Notes: generated by a model not told the origin, from the letters alone. DNA of 8,587 nucleotides from Planctomycetota bacterium (GCA_026386835.1 JAPLMV010000016.1:1-8587); one strand, 5' to 3'; positions 1-7,239 are shown, numbered from the stretch's first letter. Translations and numbers: made by a program.

Positions 1-1
1 G

Positions 2-1387
2 GATTTAGCCAATTCCAAAGCCCTTTTTGAAAGGGCAGAGAAGGTTGCATGGACAAACAATTTCGATTACGCTCTCGAGCTTTATCTTGATGGCCTGCGA
101 TGTGCGCCAGATGACCTTGAAAATGGCCATATTAAGCTCCGAGGGATTGCACTTTTAAGGCAGGTAAAAGGCGGCAAAAAGCCCTCGATGATGGAAAAAA
201 TCAGATATCGAGGCGGAAAAACCCCTCTCGAGCAGATGATTAGTGCCGAATACCTTTTCACAAAAGACCCCGACAGTTTGTCTTACGCCGAGGCAATGCT
301 AAAGGCAGCGATTGCCGGAGGACACAAAAAAACCGCCGCCTGGCTCGCTGATTTGCTTTTTCAGGCAAATAACAATTCCGAAAAACCATCCTTGCAAACT
401 TACCTGCTCTTAAAGGATTCTTACATCAGCATAAACCAGCTTGATAGGGCTGTAGCTGCCTGCCAGTATGCCCAAAGACTTAAGCCCAGCGATACAGATT
501 TGGCAGATGAGGTACAGAGGCTCGCCGCCGAATTAACGGTTTCAAAAGGCAAATATGACCAGGCCGGCGATTTCAGAAACTCCATTAAGGACCGCGATGT
601 TCAGGAAAAACTTCAGATGCAGGATAGCGTCGTCAAAACAAAAGATTACCGCACCATGATTCTTGAAGAGGCCAGAAAAGCCCTCGAGCAGAATCCGAAT
701 CTCCCTAAGAATATATTCAATCTCACAAAAGCCCTTGAAGATTTTCAAACCGACCAGGCTGACAACGAGGCCGTTGAGCTTTTGGAAAATACATATAAGG
801 CAAAAAACGATTTCAGTTTCAAACAGCAGGCCGGCCTGCTGAAAATAAAGCAGCTCAGACGTAAAATAAGGGATGAAAAAGCCGCTCTCGAAACAAACCC
901 CGACAATACCGAGGCCAAAGCCCGCTTTATAGAACTCTCAGCAGCGCTCAATAATACCGAACTGGAGCATTATCGCCTCTGCGTTCAAAATTACCCCACC
1001 GATTTGCAGTTAAAATATGAGTTCGGCGCCAGGCTTGTCCGAAATAAACGGTACGACGAGGCCATACCGTTGCTCCAGGATGCCCAGAGAGACCCAAGAC
1101 ACCGCCTTACCGCTATGGACAAAATCGGCCTTAGCTTCTTTATGAAGGGCTGGTATACCGATGCCATTGATGTCTTTAACCGGGCCATTGACTCTTATGA
1201 AATAAAAGATGATGGCATTGCAAAGGAATTAAGGTATAATCTGGCACGGTCTTATCAGGAGCATGGCGATACCGAAAAAGCCATCGATATTTATCGCAAA
1301 ATCGCTCAGCTCGATTTCGGTTATAAGGATGTCCGCCAGCGGGTGGATGATTTAAGGAATAAAAAAGCAGGACCAGCCTCTCAGTAA
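2..1387 (+). CDS. TPR-repeat protein, 5' end outside window
   Basis: The frame is open from base 2 to the TAA at 1385-1387, giving 461 visible residues. The ATG pair at 185-190 lies inside this frame, so the true start is upstream and the gene is partial. TPR-like helix pairs are visible near residues 5-38 (ends GLRCAPDD), 131-164 (ends AQRLKPSD), 335-368, 370-402 and 409-442 (ends IAQLDFGY). Between them is a charged, helical stretch that is probably coiled (about 275-300). There is no transmembrane segment in the visible part. TPR arrays are protein-docking scaffolds; the partner cannot be told from sequence. rpsT starts 52 bases downstream on the same strand, so cotranscription is possible. 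Exact function is unknown. Confidence 0.85.
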   Translation, partial: DLANSKALFERAEKVAWTNNFDYALELYLDGLRCAPDDLENGHIKLRGIALLRQVKGGKKPSMMEKIRYRGGKTPLEQMISAEYLFTKDPDSLSYAEAMLKAAIAGGHKKTAAWLADLLFQANNNSEKPSLQTYLLLKDSYISINQLDRAVAACQYAQRLKPSDTDLADEVQRLAAELTVSKGKYDQAGDFRNSIKDRDVQEKLQMQDSVVKTKDYRTMILEEARKALEQNPNLPKNIFNLTKALEDFQTDQADNEAVELLENTYKAKNDFSFKQQAGLLKIKQLRRKIRDEKAALETNPDNTEAKARFIELSAALNNTELEHYRLCVQNYPTDLQLKYEFGARLVRNKRYDEAIPLLQDAQRDPRHRLTAMDKIGLSFFMKGWYTDAIDVFNRAIDSYEIKDDGIAKELRYNLARSYQEHGDTEKAIDIYRKIAQLDFGYKDVRQRVDDLRNKKAGPASQ

Positions 1388-1428
1388 GTATATATTAAAG
1401 TTTGTAAGTGAAATATCGAAGGTTTTTT

Positions 1429-1433
1429 AGGAG
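1429..1433 (+). promoter_or_regulatory. Ribosome binding site of rpsT
   Basis: AGGAG lies six bases before the GTG at 1440. This spacing supports the GTG as the start of S20, because no ATG is available at that point. Confidence 0.85.
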
Positions 1434-1439
1434 ATTACC

Positions 1440-1715
1440 GTGGCACATTCGTTATCAGCCAAAAAAAGAGTCAGGCAAAACGCTAAAAGCAATGAGATTA
1501 ACCGCGCTCGAAAAAGTCAGATAAGGACACAGATCAAACGTTTCGAAGCAGCCGTTGGCAGCGGCGATGCAGCCGCAGCCGCAGAACAGTTTCGGCTTGT
1601 CGGCAAGAAACTAGACAAAGTCGCTTCTACCAGCACCATGCACAAAAAAACCGCTGCACGAAAAAAATCCCGTCTTGCCAAAAAACTCAACGCTCTCAAG
1701 GCCAAAAAGGCTTAA
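1440..1715 (+). CDS. rpsT: 30S ribosomal protein S20
   Basis: This 91-residue, Lys/Arg/Ala-rich protein is S20, a primary 16S rRNA-binding protein of the 30S body. The N-terminus MAHSLSAKKRVRQNAKSN and the later segment STMHKKTAARKKSRLAKKLN are family hallmarks, and the length is usual. Translation begins at GTG, backed by a well-placed AGGAG. Initiation at a non-ATG codon is known for S20 in some bacteria, where it relates to autoregulation; that it matters here is inference. The gene follows the TPR gene by 52 bases and is followed at once by a terminator-like inverted repeat. It is a housekeeping gene marking the conserved side of the window. Confidence 0.98.
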   Translation: MAHSLSAKKRVRQNAKSNEINRARKSQIRTQIKRFEAAVGSGDAAAAAEQFRLVGKKLDKVASTSTMHKKTAARKKSRLAKKLNALKAKKA

Positions 1716-1856
1716 AGCTTTTAACAAAATGAGACTGCTTCGCTCCGCTCGCAGTGACATACTTTCTGTCATTGCGAGGAGCAAAGCGACGAAGCACTCT
1801 CGATATTTTGCTGAAAGCGCTTATTTTCATTTTGTTAGAGGCTTTTAATTAAAAGC
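1716..1856 (+). terminator. Terminator-like inverted repeat after rpsT, with a nested insert
   Basis: Bases 1716-1732 (starts AGCTTTTAACAAAATGA) pair with 1827-1843 at 15 of 17 positions, and both mismatches can be G-U pairs. The right arm runs into GCTTTTAATTAAAAGC, a perfect 16-base palindrome (1841-1856). An AT-rich stem just after a stop codon fits a transcription end. Its loop is about 94 bases, far larger than usual, because it holds another palindromic repeat. Confidence 0.5.
1733..1800. repeat. Dispersed palindromic repeat inside the rpsT terminator loop
   Basis: The arms are 1733-1759 and 1767-1796, around a 7-base loop. The right arm contains TGTCATTGCGAGGAGC followed by AAAGCGACGAAGCA. 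The left arm is its reverse complement with about six bases missing. Palindromes of this TGTCATTGCGAG...GCGAAGCAAT type occur interspersed in many bacterial genomes (general knowledge, not searched here). It probably landed in, or was captured by, the terminator loop. Confidence 0.7.
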
Positions 1857-1955
1857 CCAAACTATATTAGGCATAAGTGCATAAATTGGTAGGGTGGGGT
1901 CTTTTGTGGTGAGCAAGCCTGTCCTGATGGTTTAGGCCGTGGCAATCTCCTTCTA

Positions 1956-1976
1956 CTATCGACTAACGACCAGCGA
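1956..1976. repeat. Heptamer array, three units
   Basis: Three consecutive 7-base units, CTATCGA, CTAACGA and CCAGCGA, all share the closing CGA. Units differ by one to three bases. Confidence 0.6.
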
Positions 1977-2022
1977 TTATTTCGCTCTACGCACCTTTAG
2001 TTTTATGCCTCTTCTGCGAGCC

Positions 2023-2050
2023 ACGAGATACGAGATACGATTCACGAAAT
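2023..2050. repeat. Heptamer array, four units (ACGAGAT)
   Basis: Two exact ACGAGAT units are followed by the degenerate units ACGATTC and ACGAAAT, four heptads in phase. The same ACGAGAT word recurs in tandem near 8521-8534. Confidence 0.7.
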
Positions 2051-2081
2051 CCCCCCACCATTTTTCCTATGGGTGCACCTG

Positions 2082-2104
2082 CCGTTTATAAGGTGGAACT
2101 CCAA
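2082..2104. repeat. Left arm of long-range inverted repeat
   Basis: The reverse complement of this 23-base stretch, starting TTGGAGTTCCACC, matches 8566-8587 (starting TTGGAGCTCCACC) except for two positions and one gapped base. The right copy is cut by the window end, so the true repeat may be longer. Confidence 0.6.
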
Positions 2105-2120
2105 AGTCATCAGTTACGCT

Positions 2121-2148
2121 CTAATCACTAACCACTGACCACTAATTC
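2121..2148. repeat. Heptamer array, four units (CTAACCA family)
   Basis: Four in-phase 7-base units run CTAATCA, CTAACCA, CTGACCA, CTAATTC. The unit is related in sequence to the CTAACGA unit at 1963-1969. Confidence 0.65.
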
Positions 2149-2201
2149 AGTTGCGTCTTGTATTCAGGCTCGAATCAGTTACAATTTATGCACTTTCTTG
2201 C

Positions 2202-2230
2202 TTGTGCTCTTTTTGTTGTGGCGTTATAAA
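2202..2230 (+). promoter_or_regulatory. Possible promoter of the Bro-N gene
   Basis: TATAAA (2225-2230) lies 17 bases after TTGTGC (2202-2207). The -10 is close to consensus and the -35 matches only its TTG. It would give a leader of about 60 bases before the ATG at 2298. This is a consensus match only. Confidence 0.3.
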
Positions 2231-2297
2231 CGGGTAAAAAAGCGGGTAGTCGTTTATTTTAGGGCAGTTAGGCGAAAAATCGCAAAAAAGGCGAAAT

Positions 2298-3158
2298 ATG
2301 AAAAAATCACATTCAATTGTTTTGTTTAATCAAAAGCAGATTCGCCGTTTCTATGATGAAGAAAAAGAGCTTTGGTATTTTTCAATTGTTGATATTGTTG
2401 AAATATTAACTGAAAGTCCAAGACCAAGGAAATATTGGAACGCCTTAAAAACAAAGCTAAAACAGGAAGGAAGTGAGTTGTCCCAAAAAGTGGGACAACT
2501 GAAATTAGAATCTCCTGATGGGAAAAAGTATCTTACAGATGTAGCTGATACTGAAGCACTTTTGAGGCTTATTCAATCAATACCTTCTCCAAAAGCAGAG
2601 CCGTTTAAACTATGGCTTGCAAAGGTCGGATATAAACGAATAGAAGAAACCCAAGACCCGGAACTTGCCTTTGACAGGGCGATGAAAACATACCTGCAAA
2701 AAGGTTATTCGCGAGAGTGGGTAAATCAACGATTAAAAAGTATCGAGGTTCGCAAGGAATTAACCGATGAATGGCAAGAACGGGGAATGAAAGAAGGATT
2801 GGAATACGCGATATTAACGGACGAGATTACAAGAGCGTGGGCAGAAAGAAGCGTAAAAGATTACAAAAAGCTTAAGGGGCTGAAGAAAGAAAATCTACGA
2901 GATAATATGACAAATCTCGAATTGGTATTGAACATGCTTGCTGAAGTTTCAACGGCAGAAATATCCAAAAAGAAAAAACCAAAAGGACTGGAAAATAATA
3001 AACAGATTGCCAAAAAAGGCGGATTCGCGGCAAAGAAGGCAAGATTAGAAATAGAAAAACAGACAGGCGAAAGTGTTATAACTTCTAAAAATTCAAAATT
3101 TTTAAAGGCAAAACAAATGCCTGCTTTACTTGATAAAAATAAAAGACAACTCAAGTAA
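2298..3158 (+). CDS. Bro-N domain protein (DinD / antirepressor-like)
   Basis: The 286-residue protein opens with a Bro-N-type domain (about residues 6-108). It includes FSIVDIVEILTES, the spacer ELSQKVGQLK, and the very typical TDVADTEALLRLIQSIPSPKAEP and FKLWLAKVGYKRIEE segments (about 80-116). A middle block (about 150-200, with ELTDEWQERG and EYAILTDEIT) leads to LELVLNMLAEVST (207-219). A Lys-rich tail (224-286) with KKGGFAAKKAR and IEKQTGESV resembles the C-terminus of DinD-like proteins. Bro-N proteins are DNA-binding and often phage- or mobile-element-associated; E. coli DinD is damage-inducible. Target and regulation here are unknown. The start ATG has only a weak AAGGCG-like leader. 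Codons are visibly more AT-rich than in rpsT and the TPR gene, which suggests transfer. No prophage genes are nearby. Confidence 0.88.
   Translation: MKKSHSIVLFNQKQIRRFYDEEKELWYFSIVDIVEILTESPRPRKYWNALKTKLKQEGSELSQKVGQLKLESPDGKKYLTDVADTEALLRLIQSIPSPKAEPFKLWLAKVGYKRIEETQDPELAFDRAMKTYLQKGYSREWVNQRLKSIEVRKELTDEWQERGMKEGLEYAILTDEITRAWAERSVKDYKKLKGLKKENLRDNMTNLELVLNMLAEVSTAEISKKKKPKGLENNKQIAKKGGFAAKKARLEIEKQTGESVITSKNSKFLKAKQMPALLDKNKRQLK
2476..2500. repeat. Perfect intragenic inverted repeat in the Bro-N gene
   Basis: AGTTGTCCCA (2476-2485) and TGGGACAACT (2491-2500) are perfect 10-base inverted arms around AAAAG. They lie in the codons for about residues 60-68. This could be an operator, a hairpin in the mRNA, or a by-product of coding constraint. 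Confidence 0.6.
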
Positions 3159-3309
3159 GGTTTTGATATAATTGTGTAATTGGGAAGTTTGTTTGTGCGG
3201 CGAGGCGTTTAATATGGGAAATCCAAAATGGAAGCAAAACACGAATGCGGGTTTATCTGAAAACCATATAAACAGTAGTTGGGGCTGATCAAAAAGATAG
3301 GATAGAATA

Positions 3310-3624
3310 GTGGAATACTTCCTTGCAGCAGTAGTTGCCGGTATCTTGCTTTTCATCGTGTTGCATTTACGACCTCTTACAGACTACCAAGTGAGGTCTC
3401 TATGCACAAAACGTCGAAAGAAAAATATTGAGGCGTACTTCCATGCGGACAACGCCGAGCAAAGCGTCAATCCTGACTTCAAGAAGTCCCTTAATCCACG
3501 CGGTGTGTTTTACCAAGTGGATTTACCACTGTGCTCTGCTGCCTCTATTGTGGCGGGATTGCTGAAGTACAAGAAACACGAATGGATTGTAGTTGCATTT
3601 GAAAAACAAAAACAGGTGGGGCAC
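3310..3624 (+). pseudogene. RadC/JAB-like JAMM protein gene, 5' half, interrupted by RIT element
   Basis: GTG at 3310 follows AGGA (3299-3302) by seven bases, and an in-frame TAG lies at 3298-3300. The first 105 codons belong to the gene. Residues 5-20 form a hydrophobic N-terminal membrane segment (LAAVVAGILLFIVLHL), then RRKK. The JAB fold begins at about KHEWIVVAFEKQKQVGHL, which resembles the start of the RadC JAB domain; E91 is the likely JAMM glutamate. After Gly104-His105 the frame enters the mobile element and stops at 3724-3726, giving an unnatural 138-residue chimera. The rest of the gene resumes in frame at 7271. RadC/JAB proteins carry a metallopeptidase-like fold, but their role in bacteria is poorly settled. 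Unlike RadC, there is no HhH region. Confidence 0.82.
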
Positions 3625-3650
3625 TTATGCCGAGCTCGGCATAAGTGCCC
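3619..3650. repeat. Perfect 32-bp palindrome at left gene-element junction
   Basis: GGGCACTTATGCCGAG (3619-3634) is followed directly by its exact reverse complement (3635-3650), with no spacer. It joins target-gene codons (GGG CAC) to the left terminal repeat and consists of two abutting, opposed copies of TTATGCCGAG flanked by GGGCAC and GTGCCC. The right junction has no counterpart. Confidence 0.95.
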
Positions 3651-3678
3651 TTATGTGGAGTCCCGGATTATGCCGAGT
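3645..3678. repeat. Left terminal inverted repeat of the RIT element
   Basis: The 34 bases match the reverse complement of 7240-7273 at 32 positions; the differences are at 3648 and 3662. Inside are two direct copies of TTATGNNGAGT (3651-3661 and 3668-3678), 17 bases apart start to start. Confidence 0.93.
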
Positions 3679-3709
3679 AATTTTCTTAAATTGTCCCGCA
3701 ATGGTGTTT

Positions 3710-3727
3710 CTCATCGTTTTAGATGAG
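3710..3727 (-). terminator. Small hairpin downstream of ritC
   Basis: CTCATC (3710-3715) pairs with GATGAG (3722-3727) over a 6-base loop, about 40 bases after the ritC stop in the minus-strand direction. There is no strong U run, so it is only a weak terminator candidate. Confidence 0.2.
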
Positions 3728-3731
3728 GAGT

Positions 3732-3745
3732 ACTCGGCATAATCC
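3732..3745. repeat. Left subterminal inverted copy of the end motif
   Basis: ACTCGGCATAATCC is the exact reverse complement of 3665-3678 inside the left terminal repeat. The two copies face each other across 53 bases and probably form part of the recombinase binding region. Confidence 0.9.
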
Positions 3746-3766
3746 AGATTACAATGGTTCCACTAA

Positions 3767-4765
3767 TCAAAGACTATTCAGGAAGGCAAGTAGCTGATCA
3801 TCTGGGCGGAATTTAATGGACCTTACCTTGCTTCCGGCGAATTTACTCAAAATTTTCTCTTTGTATGCAATATCTGCATGGAGGTAAATTTGTGTGGTAT
3901 CTACGGATTCATGACCCAACCAAAGTGCGATTGTTGCTTGATCAACACCAGCTCGAAGTAAATTCACGGCATTTGTATGGCGTAGTACATGCGGCGACAC
4001 CCGCTTAGTTCTCAATGATGGGCACGTTTGTACTGCACGCTTTACGTACTTCTTAAGGATGTACGCTACGCCATCACGACTAAGTACATGACCACGAGCA
4101 TTTGTAAAAATAGGATCATCAGGTTCGCCATTTCGCTCTTTCATCCAAACTTTCAACACATTGGCAGTTGATTTGGACAAGGGAACACAACGTTCTTTTC
4201 GCCCTTTGCCTTGGCAATGAAGATATACCCCTTTTCCAAAAACAACATCTTTACATTTGAGCCCGATCAATTCTGATACACGTAATCCCGTTTGGGGCGC
4301 TAAGAGCAGAAGTGCATAATCACGGCGACCGGCTTTGTTTGTTTTGTCAATTGCTGCAATTAAAGCTTCAGTTTCCCCAGGAGACAGGAAAGATACCAAA
4401 CGGCGATGCCACCGCTTGCTTGGAACGGCCAAAACATGCTGAATAAGTTCAGCGTGAGTGGGGTCCTCAAAAGCTATATAGTGGAAGAACGATTTGATTG
4501 CAGCCAGGCGAATATTCCGGCTTCGAGGTTTGTTACCTCGCTGCTTTTCTAAGTAGTGTAAAAAGTTGGTAATGACGGAGGCAGTCAAATCCTGAAGTGC
4601 AATATTGGATGGGCATTTATTAAAATGCTCTTTAAAGTAGCGAAGCAGCAGCCGGAAAGTATCTCGATAAGAAGCAATAGTATTGGAGCTGACCTGACGC
4701 TCTTTCATAAGCCAGTCAGTAAAAAAAGCCTCTAACAAGGCTGGAAATGTTTTTGCTGCTTTCAT
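3767..4765 (-). CDS. RitC, tyrosine recombinase of RIT element
   Basis: This 332-residue tyrosine site-specific recombinase is the third of the trio. An N-terminal SAM-like core-binding domain (about residues 5-115, with QVSSNTIASYRDTFRLLLRYF) precedes the catalytic domain. The full catalytic set is visible: R162 (GLRVSE), K187 (QGKGRK), H259 and R262 (PHVLRHTNA), H285 (LGHES) and the nucleophile Y294 (QIYLHAD). About 35 residues follow the tyrosine. Its ATG overlaps the ritB stop as ATGA, with GGGGGGTG just upstream serving as the binding site inside ritB, so translation is probably coupled. Expected role: strand cleavage and exchange at the element ends together with RitA and RitB. The division of labour is not known from sequence. 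Confidence 0.93.
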   Translation of the reverse strand: MKAAKTFPALLEAFFTDWLMKERQVSSNTIASYRDTFRLLLRYFKEHFNKCPSNIALQDLTASVITNFLHYLEKQRGNKPRSRNIRLAAIKSFFHYIAFEDPTHAELIQHVLAVPSKRWHRRLVSFLSPGETEALIAAIDKTNKAGRRDYALLLLAPQTGLRVSELIGLKCKDVVFGKGVYLHCQGKGRKERCVPLSKSTANVLKVWMKERNGEPDDPIFTNARGHVLSRDGVAYILKKYVKRAVQTCPSLRTKRVSPHVLRHTNAVNLLRAGVDQATIALWLGHESVDTTQIYLHADIAYKEKILSKFAGSKVRSIKFRPDDQLLAFLNSL

Positions 4766-5682
4766 AAATCACCCCCCATCTTATTTTCCAATCGAGAGAG
4801 GACTTGGCTCATCAGCTCTGGGACATTAGTCAGATACCAGTAGGTACACTGTATATACTTATGCCCCAAGTAAGTTGAGAGGGCATGGATTTTGCCGTCG
4901 ATATCCTGGCCATTCTGATAAATTCTTGTCAGAGTCCTTGTAGCAAACGTGTGCCTAAAGTCATACAGCCGTACGCATTTTAGTTGCAATAAAGTTTTAA
5001 ACCCAAGCATGTTCATTACCTTTTTGAATGTATATTGAGCCATTTGAATAGATAGTCGCCTTCCTTTACTGATAACAAAGAACGCCAAAGGCTTCGAACC
5101 CAAAAACATCAGATTACGTTTGTGTACGTATTGCTTGAGAACTCTTCGAGTAGTTGCATGCAGGGGAAGTATGCGTGGTTTATCCAACTTTCCTTTACGA
5201 ATGGTAATTAGCCCTTGTTTCAAATCAATATCTGCATCATTTAGAGCCAATGCTTCTCCGATACGCATGCCTGTAGCCAACAACAAGCCAAACAGGGTCC
5301 AATAGGTGTAGCTGTCTTTCGATGGCAATTTTCGTGTAGCGGTTAAAATCTTAGCGACTTGCTGTTCAGTATAGATGTGCGGTGTGCCCCTTTTGCGGTA
5401 CGGTCCTACTATGCGCAATGGAGGTATCTCGGTTCTTGGATCTACTATTTTCCAGTAGGCAGCAAATCCTCGTAAGATGGTTAAGCATTCCGCCCTACGA
5501 CCGGAATTTGGACTTATGGATTTTTGAGCCCATTTCACTGCCAGATGAGTTGTTAAATAGGATTTTTTCTGATTTTCAAAAAATGTAATAAAATTCGCCA
5601 GAACTGATTCGTCTGTTTTCAATTTATAGCCAAGTTTACGGCGCATATCCAAATAATCTTTCAGAATGGTTCGTAGATTCAT
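4762..5682 (-). CDS. RitB, tyrosine recombinase of RIT element
   Basis: This is the 306-residue middle recombinase. The N-terminal part (about 1-95) is a core-binding-like domain with a basic start (DMRRKLGYKLK). The catalytic residues are R140 (TGMRIGE), K163 or K165 (RKGKLDK), R243 (YDFRHTFAT), H274 (LGHKY) and the likely nucleophile Y283, placed nine residues after H274 as in RitA and RitC. The usual His of the HxxR box is Tyr240, a substitution seen in some active tyrosine recombinases. Between the HxxR box and LGH there is a longer spacer (TRIYQNGQDIDGKIHALSTY), typical of a distinct subfamily from RitA and RitC. The start overlaps the ritA stop by ATGA and is preceded by GGGAGGTGA. Full length; no frameshift seen. 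Confidence 0.93.
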   Translation of the reverse strand: MNLRTILKDYLDMRRKLGYKLKTDESVLANFITFFENQKKSYLTTHLAVKWAQKSISPNSGRRAECLTILRGFAAYWKIVDPRTEIPPLRIVGPYRKRGTPHIYTEQQVAKILTATRKLPSKDSYTYWTLFGLLLATGMRIGEALALNDADIDLKQGLITIRKGKLDKPRILPLHATTRRVLKQYVHKRNLMFLGSKPLAFFVISKGRRLSIQMAQYTFKKVMNMLGFKTLLQLKCVRLYDFRHTFATRTLTRIYQNGQDIDGKIHALSTYLGHKYIQCTYWYLTNVPELMSQVLSRLENKMGGDL

Positions 5683-6920
5683 GATTCACCTCCCGGCCAA
5701 GGTTGAGCCACTTTTTTCAAGTTTTTGAAGTCGATGTGGGCATAAATCAAAGTGCTATTAAGGCTCCCATGCCCCAGCATTTTGCTAATCTCTGTTAAAG
5801 TTGCTCCTCGATGGAGTAAATGAGTTGCAAATGTATGACGTAAAACATGTGCCCCTTTATGGGGTGGATTCAATTCTATACGTTTGATAGCTTGTCGAAC
5901 AATACCTCCAATCGGACTTGAACCTTGAATTTTTGTATACGGGGCTCGCAGATGGATGAATAGATATCGCGAAGAACATTGAGGACGACAATACCGAAGG
6001 TATTGCACCAATGCCTTGCCAATCTCTTGGGGAAGGGGAAGGCGATTATATTTACAACCCTTTCCACAAATAGTGATTTCTCCGGTTCTCCAATCAATAT
6101 CATCCAATGTCAGATTTCGCACTTCACCGGCTCTTAATCCAAGACGTATCAGCAACAATAGAATCGCGTAGTTTCTTATTCCTTTAGGAGTTTTACGATC
6201 GCACGTCTTCAAAATACGCTCAACATCAGAATGTGACAAATAATTCGGTAAACGAGCTATCCGATAAGGAGTCCGTGGAATACAGGGAGCAATATCGTCG
6301 CGAATATATTTGTATAAAAATAGAAATCGGCAGAAATCCCTCAAGATAGATACCACATTAAAACGAGAGGTAACACTATATCCATTACCGTATTTTTGAA
6401 TGAATTGAATAACATCTTTGGCTTTAAGCTGTGACAACACGACCGGTTTTTTTCCAAATCGATCTTCCAAAAATCGACATGGAACAATGTGACGACGAAC
6501 AAGGGTTATTTCTTCAAGTCCTCGTTCTTGTCGGAGATAATCAATATATTTATTTACGATACTGGCTATCGCATTCAATGGTTGCGGTTGTGGTTGTTTT
6601 GCTATTCCTATTTCACGTAAATAGGACAAGAACAAAAAGTAGGGAGACTTACGAATATGCACGCCTTTACGGTGTTTTATACTTTCCAAATAATCAAGTA
6701 ACTTACGTTCGTCAAGCTCATAATCTTTACACCCTCCCTGTTCAAGCCACTGGCTCAGGCAACCAATGCAACGAACAAAACCTTGTCCAGTCCCTTGACG
6801 ATAACCGCGTTCATAAAGTCGCATTGCAAAGCCATCTAAGTATTGACTCAAAGGGCCTTTTTTTAATTCTTGTAAAGCAAACGGTAGGTCATAATATGGG
6901 TTATTAGTTCCTAAAGGCAT
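5679..6920 (-). CDS. RitA, tyrosine recombinase of RIT element
   Basis: This 413-residue recombinase is encoded first in the operon and is the longest of the three because of an extra N-terminal region (about 1-115) before the core-binding domain (about 117-215). The catalytic set is complete: R263 (GLRAGE), K287 (CGKGCK), H358 and R361 (AHVLRHTFATHLL), H384 (MLGHGS) and Y393 (LIYAHID). AGGAG (plus-strand 6928-6932) lies seven bases before the ATG, supporting the start. The gene ends in TCATGA, overlapping ritB. Bases 6921-7163 form its leader. An isolated TATAAG at 6984-6989 on the minus strand could be a -10 box, but no good -35 accompanies it. Confidence 0.94.
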   Translation of the reverse strand: MPLGTNNPYYDLPFALQELKKGPLSQYLDGFAMRLYERGYRQGTGQGFVRCIGCLSQWLEQGGCKDYELDERKLLDYLESIKHRKGVHIRKSPYFLFLSYLREIGIAKQPQPQPLNAIASIVNKYIDYLRQERGLEEITLVRRHIVPCRFLEDRFGKKPVVLSQLKAKDVIQFIQKYGNGYSVTSRFNVVSILRDFCRFLFLYKYIRDDIAPCIPRTPYRIARLPNYLSHSDVERILKTCDRKTPKGIRNYAILLLLIRLGLRAGEVRNLTLDDIDWRTGEITICGKGCKYNRLPLPQEIGKALVQYLRYCRPQCSSRYLFIHLRAPYTKIQGSSPIGGIVRQAIKRIELNPPHKGAHVLRHTFATHLLHRGATLTEISKMLGHGSLNSTLIYAHIDFKNLKKVAQPWPGGES

Positions 6921-7163
6921 AATGTATCTCCTAAAAAGTGGTTCTTAATAACATTAGGCACATTACCTTATGTTGCAATCTATCTTATAGTGAGGCAGAA
7001 AAAGCCGAAAGCATATAAGCTAAGCGCAAAAACTTCGTACAATCCATGTTATATGAACTCTGATATCTTAGGCCAGCTTGAATTGCGATGAATTATATTG
7101 ATTTGGTTAAATCGAAAGTAAGTCTCAGCAAACCGTCCACAATCATATAAAAATGGAAGCAGT
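6921..7163 (-). other. Leader region of the rit operon
   Basis: The 243 bases between ritA and the right end motif contain no supported gene. They hold the ritA binding site (6928-6932) and a lone TATAAG on the minus strand (6984-6989), the only promoter hint. The short minus-strand frame here overlaps the terminal repeat and has no recognisable features. Confidence 0.5.
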
Positions 7164-7175
7164 ATTATGCCGAGT
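7164..7175. repeat. Right subterminal inverted copy of the end motif
   Basis: ATTATGCCGAGT is the exact reverse complement of 7240-7251 and faces it across 64 bases. This mirrors the arrangement at 3665-3745, where the spacing is 53 bases. Confidence 0.9.
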
Positions 7176-7239
7176 CGAAAAATGTAGAAATGAGTGAAAA
7201 ATAAGGAATCTGTTCCGAATTTTAAGACTTGCCTGGTTA

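Larger units (their letters stand above)
1857..2297. other. Repeat-rich spacer without a gene
   Basis: I see no convincing coding region. The spacer holds three imperfect heptanucleotide arrays (1956-1976, 2023-2050, 2121-2148), one arm of a window-spanning inverted repeat (2082-2104), and a possible promoter for the Bro-N gene (2202-2230). The rest has no recognisable feature. Confidence 0.6.

Noticed and set aside
3214..3288. 24-codon frame between the Bro-N and JAB genes (MGNPKWKQNTNAGLSE...)
   Set aside because: It is very short, has no clear binding site and no recognisable motif. I cannot support it as a gene.
3625..3726. Last 33 codons of the 138-codon frame starting at 3310
   Set aside because: These codons are translated from the RIT end sequences, not from the original gene, so I ended the gene fragment at 3624.
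6431..6907. 158-codon plus-strand frame opposite ritA
   Set aside because: It lies wholly antisense to a well-supported recombinase and has no domain signature. It is a shadow frame.
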